Below, in pieces: positions 59,548 to 64,000 of a stretch of 64,000 bases of DNA. This stretch comes from Cephalotus follicularis (taxonomy: Eukaryota; Streptophyta; Magnoliopsida; Oxalidales; Cephalotaceae): contig BDDD01000997.1 in the NCBI GenBank assembly GCA_001972305.1, positions 257,066 through 321,065 of the forward strand, given 5' to 3'. How positions within the stretch are numbered: the first letter of the stretch is position 1; each line of letters starts with the position of its first letter. The notes below the pieces were generated by a model. It was not told where the DNA came from, made no database searches, and saw only the letters and a list, made by a program, of their open reading frames with translations. The translations under genes and the position numbers were made by a program.

Positions 59548-60729
59548 ATGCCGAAGAGCAAGCACGTATCAGTTGGAGGGAAGCTACCTGCTGGTCAGAG
59601 ATACAAGAGCTCTTATGGTGGGAGACAAGTGCTGTGTGGAAGGATGGTTGATTTCTTCTTCACTACAGGTGATAAGTTTAATCTAGAACAATGGTTTGAT
59701 GTTTTAGGTTGGAAAGATTACTTTACGATTAATGCTCCATATTATATAGAATATGTTAAGGAATTTTATAGCAATTTGACTAATGTAGGAGATGATTGCA
59801 ATGATGTTTTGGAATTGAAGACTAAGGTTAATAGAGTAGTTATTAAGTTTGATGATAAGATTCTAGGTGAGATTTTGAATGTACCTGCTATTGGATCAAA
59901 GTTTTTTGAAACTAAGAAATGGCCGGAAGATCCGGAATTAGTTTTGGAGGATTGTTTTAGGGTGTTCTACCCTAATGAGAATGTTTTTAGAGGCATGGCC
60001 AAGCCTACCAATCTCCTTGGTGATGAGCATAGGCTGCTCCACCACATAACTGCCACTCACATTCTACCTACCTCCGGTGGGCATGAAAAGATGAGTTACC
60101 AAGACTTGTATGTTATGTGGTACGTTGTGACTGGTAAACGATTGAACCTCCCTCATTTAATCATGAAGAACATGCTAAGAGCAACTTGTAAAGTTGAAGG
60201 TGCATTGACATACGGTATGGTAATCACCATGATTCTCTCTCACTTTGGGATATCATTGGGGAATGAAGTTGCATCGAGCTTAGATGTTGGGGACATCTAC
60301 AATGCCTCTTCCTTGAAGAGAATGGGATGGAAGAGAGTGTTTGATTATGAGAAAGGTGTTCAGTGGCTGCCCAAGGAAGGTGGAAGAAAAAGAAAAAGAG
60401 TTGAAGGTGAAGGTGATGAGGGTGTTAAAGAGCAAGGACAAGCTCAAAGAAAGAAGCAAACCCCTGCACCACAGATGCAGCAAGGTGAAGCAAGTAGCAG
60501 CAGCAAGGCGTCTACGACCTTGGATCTTGTGGCGGATTATCTAAAGAAGTTGAATATCAAGATGGATAATATGAGAGTGGAATTTCTTGACCTCTTTGAT
60601 GATACACATAGAAAACTTAGAAGACTGGAGAAGAAGATGATTGCCAAAGGTCTTATTGAAGCTGGTGACCTCTCCTCTTCGGAAGAAGAAGAATCGGAAG
60701 AAGAAGGAGGAGATAATGTGAACACTTGA
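59548..60729 (+). CDS. Putative plant transposon protein (PF20167-like), 393 residues, intact
   Basis: An uninterrupted frame from ATG 59548 to TGA 60729. Residues 1-270 resemble the plant 'putative transposon protein' domain: GRQVLCGRMVDFFF, WFDVLGWKDYFTI, YVKEFYSNLTN, FDDKILGEILNVPAIGSKFF, and YQDLYVMWYVVTGKRLNLP. No DDE-type catalytic triad is evident. A basic patch RKRKRVEG (near 290) could be a nuclear signal. It is followed by a Gln/Ser-rich linker, a predicted coiled coil (LKKLNIKMDNMRVEFLDLFD to RRLEKKMIAKG) and an acidic Ser/Glu tail. The biochemical role of the family is not known to me. The intact frame, TATA box and nearby AATAAA suggest it may be transcribed. Confidence 0.75.
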   Translation: MPKSKHVSVGGKLPAGQRYKSSYGGRQVLCGRMVDFFFTTGDKFNLEQWFDVLGWKDYFTINAPYYIEYVKEFYSNLTNVGDDCNDVLELKTKVNRVVIKFDDKILGEILNVPAIGSKFFETKKWPEDPELVLEDCFRVFYPNENVFRGMAKPTNLLGDEHRLLHHITATHILPTSGGHEKMSYQDLYVMWYVVTGKRLNLPHLIMKNMLRATCKVEGALTYGMVITMILSHFGISLGNEVASSLDVGDIYNASSLKRMGWKRVFDYEKGVQWLPKEGGRKRKRVEGEGDEGVKEQGQAQRKKQTPAPQMQQGEASSSSKASTTLDLVADYLKKLNIKMDNMRVEFLDLFDDTHRKLRRLEKKMIAKGLIEAGDLSSSEEEESEEEGGDNVNT

Positions 60730-60812
60730 TTTCATTAGCCGCATTTTCTGTTTTTAAACATTTGGTTTTATATCAGTTGTAAAACTCTTGTTTTGTATCA
60801 ACTTTTCAGTTC

Positions 60813-60818
60813 AATAAA
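60813..60818 (+). terminator. Polyadenylation signal of the 393-codon ORF
   Basis: AATAAA 84 bases after the stop, following T-rich DNA. Confidence 0.6.
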
Positions 60819-61100
60819 ATATTATATTATCATGTTACATACTTGATCCTATATATGGTTATGATGAGATGTTTGTGTAATGTGTATGAGATGTTATATA
60901 TGTTATATATGCCTAGGGTATGTTTGAATATCAAGATGGTATAAGTTGATATCATATGTGCATCAAATGGTTGAAAGGTTATGTTTGAAAGGGGTAGAGT
61001 TAGGGTTTAAAGGTTTTGCTTATGTTTGAAAGAAGTAGAGTTATGTTTGACAGGAAAAATTGCAAGTGAAAACAAGCAATATGTGCATTCTGTCTTATTA
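60819..61100. other. Non-coding spacer
   Basis: AT-rich with small repeats of GGTTATG, GTTTGAA and ATATGTTATATATG. No gene. Confidence 0.5.
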
Positions 61101-61552
61101 GCGTCAACGACTATATCTTAGGCGTCAACGTGCTGGGCTTGAATATGAGTTTATGTGCTTTGGAAGATGATATTCGTCAACGCCTTTAATGATTAACATC
61201 GACGTGCTGGAAATTTCATTATCCGCGTCAACGCCTTTAATGATTAACGTCGATGTTCTAGGAATTACATTATCCCCGTCAACGCCTTAATTAAGACGTC
61301 AACGTAAAAAGTTGAAACGTCAACGCCTTAAGGAAAACGTCAACGCCAAAAGGTGCAATTTTGGACAGTAGCTTTGGACGTTAACGTTAAGCATCTTTAG
61401 CGTCAACACTTATGATTTAAACGTCAACGCCATTTTAGACGTCAACGCAGAAGAAAGCACAATGCGGATAGTGACTTGAATGTTAACGCGAAAAGTAAAA
61501 GGAGTCAACACAAATGACATCCGCGTCAACGCTATACTTACGCGTCGACGTG
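61101..61552. repeat. GTCAACG motif array, right
   Basis: Roughly twenty copies of (A/G)CGTCAACG(C/T), mostly in the plus orientation, including GACGTCAACG, GCGTCAACGCC and the longer phrase GTCAACGCCTTTAATGATTA twice. It mirrors the left array across the ORF. Confidence 0.85.
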
Positions 61553-61644
61553 AATAAATATATTTAGCATTTTTCAAAACAAAGCATCAATTGAATTCAA
61601 GAAGATCACAGTTTAATATTTGAACGTTTAAAAAACATCAAAAG

Positions 61645-61976
61645 TTAAGCACATATTAAAAAAACAGCCAATTCTTCTTCCGATTCGTCTTCTTCAGATG
61701 AGAAGATGTCATCAGCAGCTTCAATAATTCCTTTGGCAATCAACTTCTTCTCAAGTCTCCTTTGTCTTATGTGCTGATCGTAAAAAAGGTCAAGAAACTC
61801 CTCTCGCATATTGTCCATCTTTCTATTCATCTTCCTCGAATTCTTGGCGATGTAGTTTTATTCGTCACTACTACCGCTATTTTCGTCTATAATTTTTTGA
61901 ATCCTCCTATCTTGAACGATCCAATCTTTCAAGCAAACACAAAGCTCAACTGTTTCTGCTTTCAACCGCCCTCTTC
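61645..61976 (-). pseudogene. Inverted partial paralog of the 393-codon ORF's C-terminus
   Basis: On the minus strand, MNRKMDNMREEFLDLFYDQH and RRLEKKLIAKGIIEA...SSEEDESEEE parallel the coiled coil and acidic tail of the ORF at 59548-60729. Upstream in the same frame, separated by one TAA near 61858, are AETVELCVCLKDWIVQDRRI and IIDENSGSSDE, which the ORF lacks. The fragment is cut at 61976 by the LTR start TGTAAGAGCCC. It indicates a second family member in opposite orientation. Confidence 0.75.
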
Positions 61977-64000
61977 TGTAAGAGCCCTAAATATTATAAA
62001 ATATATTTATTGGGCCTTGTAATTATTTTTCCACTTTTGGGCTGGACCCGAATTTATAATGTAATTATTGGGCCTTAATGGGATATAAATTAAGATTATG
62101 GGCTTAAGAATTGTTTTATTTTCTTTGGACCGAAATCAATAAAGTATAAGTGATTGGGCCAAGACTAACATGGTGCAAAGCAATTGGGCTTACAATCTAA
62201 GGAGGAAAGACCATTTAATAAAGAAGAAGGAAGTCTAAAGCCCAAAGCCCAAGAGGAATAGCTTGTGTCCACTGGAGAATTCATGATAATTCTGGAGACT
62301 TCGAATAGCAAGTATATAAAGACAAAGGGGTGGCCATGAATGGGGCTTGGCACTTTCCACATTCACTGATTCCAGAAATATCGAGAGAAGAGAGGGAGTA
62401 AAAGTGGGGACAGGATGTTGGGAAAAGGAGAAGAAGAAGACAAGAGGAGGTCCCTGCTTCAATCTTTAAATAGCCACCTCTGGAGAGTAAAGGAAGAGGA
62501 GAACAAGTGTAAAGGAAGGAGACCACTCGAAGTGTGGTAGTCCTTGGCAAGGAAGGAAGCCAGAAATTGTGGAGCAAGTGAACCATCTCCGTTTCCAACC
62601 ATCTCCAGGTAGGTTGCTCTATACCTGAGTACCTACCAGCATATTGTGTGTGTGGATTGTTATGTGTTGATGTTTGTCTTCTCTGCATTTTATTGTCTGC
62701 TTGATGTGTGTATTTTTATTGTTGCTTGTTCTGTGTCAAGGGTCATTGATGAATCTTTATATATGCATACATTATGTTTGTAAAGAGAAAATGAAGAGGC
62801 AGAATATGAGGCTTTCTCCTCTGCCAATTGCATTATACTCCCCTGTGCATGCCAACGGTGCGTCTTGCACGTTGCTTGTATGATGAGCTCTCGACAGGAG
62901 GAGTGCCGACCATGGATTCCACCTGTATCTTCCACGATGCCACTGCATGCACCATGAGCAAGCCAAAGTGCCGAGGACGCTAAAAAGGACAGGCATGCCT
63001 CCATGCATCGAGCATAAGAACTGCCTGCAAGCACCGGGGATACGCTATAGCCTTTCAAACAAACATGCGTCCGTGGAAACACGCCGAGGATGCACCGGTG
63101 TAGTGCACCACTGTCCCCACGCATGCGCTTGAGCCCTTTACAGTGAATGACCGAGGTGCCATTAGTGCTGAACTTGGGCCTCTCCTCTGCCATGCAAAGC
63201 ACCTGGGCTTCCACTGCCATATGCTGATGAGCCAACTATGGCTCCCCAGTGTTGCAAGCGCCGAGGTACGAATGGCCGAGGAGAAGCGCAGTGCTTCCAA
63301 ACGCCGAGGTGACCTGCCGAGGTGTCACCGACTGAGCACAGGAGCGGAGGACTCAAGATGCTGAGAATACCATGCGCAGAGGACGTCCTTGTCCTCTGTC
63401 ATGTGTAGCATTCTCTGCCATAACGCCAGGGATGTGCCGGCACCGTTTCGAAGACGCTGCCGAGGACGCATCAGTCCCAAGTGTCCGAGGAAGCAAGGCC
63501 AAGCGTCTTAAGCATGGAAGAGCGCCTGAGCTCTCCACGAAGGCGCCTTGCACTCTCCTCTGCTCTGCCCGAGGATGCGCCATAACAGGGCACCATGGTC
63601 GACCTACACTCATGAAGCCGTCCACTGCTAGCAGCGCCAAACTTCCGAGGAACGAGTATAGGGGTCACCCTTGTCCACTGCCGCCGTCTCAGGTGCGCTG
63701 CATCAAGCGCCATGGTTCTGTGACGAAGGGTGATGAAGATGAACTTGGCGCCAGTGTTTAAATGTCATGGCATGCAAACTAACGAATAAAAAAAAAGGAA
63801 GTTAAGATGAAAGGCTCGAACGGTTCGTTTAACGCCATATTCATGCATGCGTTTCACTTGTCTTCTAATTGCGTTTCGCTATGCTATAGAAGGTGGAATC
63901 AAAGAGTAATTTTTTTTAAAAGGGGTAAAGAAATGAATAGAATTAGTAAAGAAAGTTTAAGGATAATATCTGGCTGGTGAGCCCGAATGGGGAGAATTCC
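61977..64000 (+). repeat. Long LTR of the TGTAAGAGCCC family, right end outside the window
   Basis: It begins TGTAAGAGCCCTAAATATTA and shares with the copy at 53336 the TTGGGCC motifs, GATAATTCTGGAGACTTC, a TATATAAAG promoter box near 62314, TCTCCAGGTAGG (about 62604) and then a CCGAGG-rich section (62820-63740) with near-identical phrases such as CGCCGAGGATGCACC. It interrupts the transposon-protein paralog at 61976. The long frames here on both strands are composition effects. Confidence 0.75.

Larger units (their letters stand above)
58801..61976 (+). mobile_element. Possible CACTA-type transposon with its own ORF, right end missing
   Basis: The left end CACTACAAAAAAAAGGGG at 58801 matches the CACTA(C)AAAAAAA terminal repeats of plant En/Spm-type transposons. 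Next come CGGCGAGGG-type repeats, a GGACCG/GGTCCGG-rich patch, an array of GTCAACG motifs, an intact ORF, and a second motif array, as subterminal repeats would be arranged. The matching right end was not found. The DNA is interrupted at 61977 by an LTR start. The left end and the ORF could also belong to different elements. Confidence 0.45.

Noticed and set aside
1..64000. tRNA, rRNA or snoRNA genes
   Set aside because: No cloverleaf, rRNA block or box C/D pair was recognised by eye. The tRNA-like strings found are primer-binding sites of LTR elements.

Overview
The window is eudicot-type plant nuclear DNA. It is AT-rich and the genes have many GT-AG introns. Families include a P3A plasma-membrane proton pump, a plant receptor-like kinase, an RNase III-type dsRNA-binding protein and an extensin-like wall protein. 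About half of the sequence is transposable elements, many nested. I cannot name the species. A 25-base run of N at 52137-52161 marks an assembly gap inside a gene.

Layout. 1-3375: the minus-strand end of an LTR retrotransposon (LTR 2606-3375, primer-binding site, decayed gag, 30-bp minisatellite). 5.3-7.8 kb: two broken gene fragments converging on each other, one MYB-CC transcription factor exon and two exons of a PX-domain (EREX-like) gene. 7.9-9.0 kb: two LTR fragments. 10.6-11.8 kb: a deleted hAT transposon with its target-site duplication (TSD). 12.5-19.5 kb: a complete plasma-membrane H+-ATPase gene (15 coding exons, 953 residues). 20.3-21.8 kb (minus): a small dsRNA-binding protein gene (4 exons, 169 residues). 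25.7-28.9 kb (minus): a receptor-like kinase gene (10 exons, 441 residues). 30.2-41.9 kb: a complete but decayed Ty3/gypsy element of Tat type on the minus strand, with an extra gene on the opposite strand between pol and the 3' LTR. 44.9-46.7 kb: solo and partial LTRs. 47.2-48.4 kb: a second deleted hAT element of the same kind. 49.1 kb: an F-box fragment. 51.7-52.9 kb: a proline-rich wall-protein gene. 53.3-56.9 kb: a small Mutator-like repeat holding a 3.4-kb solo LTR, both with TSDs. 57.5-58.8 kb: a second, chromovirus-like gypsy pol remnant. 58.8-62.0 kb: a possible CACTA-type element carrying an intact 393-codon ORF between two arrays of a GTCAACG motif. 62.0-64.0 kb: another long LTR that runs off the window.

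The host genes (proton pump, dsRNA-binding protein, receptor kinase, wall protein) are independent transcription units with no shared pathway. Exon coordinates were read by eye from splice sites and family conservation, and reading frame was checked across every junction. The most unusual items are the opposite-strand gene in the Tat element with seven premature stops that are all TAG, a 42-bp perfect inverted repeat present in only one of its two LTRs, the ORF flanked by GTCAACG arrays with an inverted partial copy beside it, a GC-AG intron in the proton-pump gene, and a receptor kinase with HRDLN in place of HRDLK.
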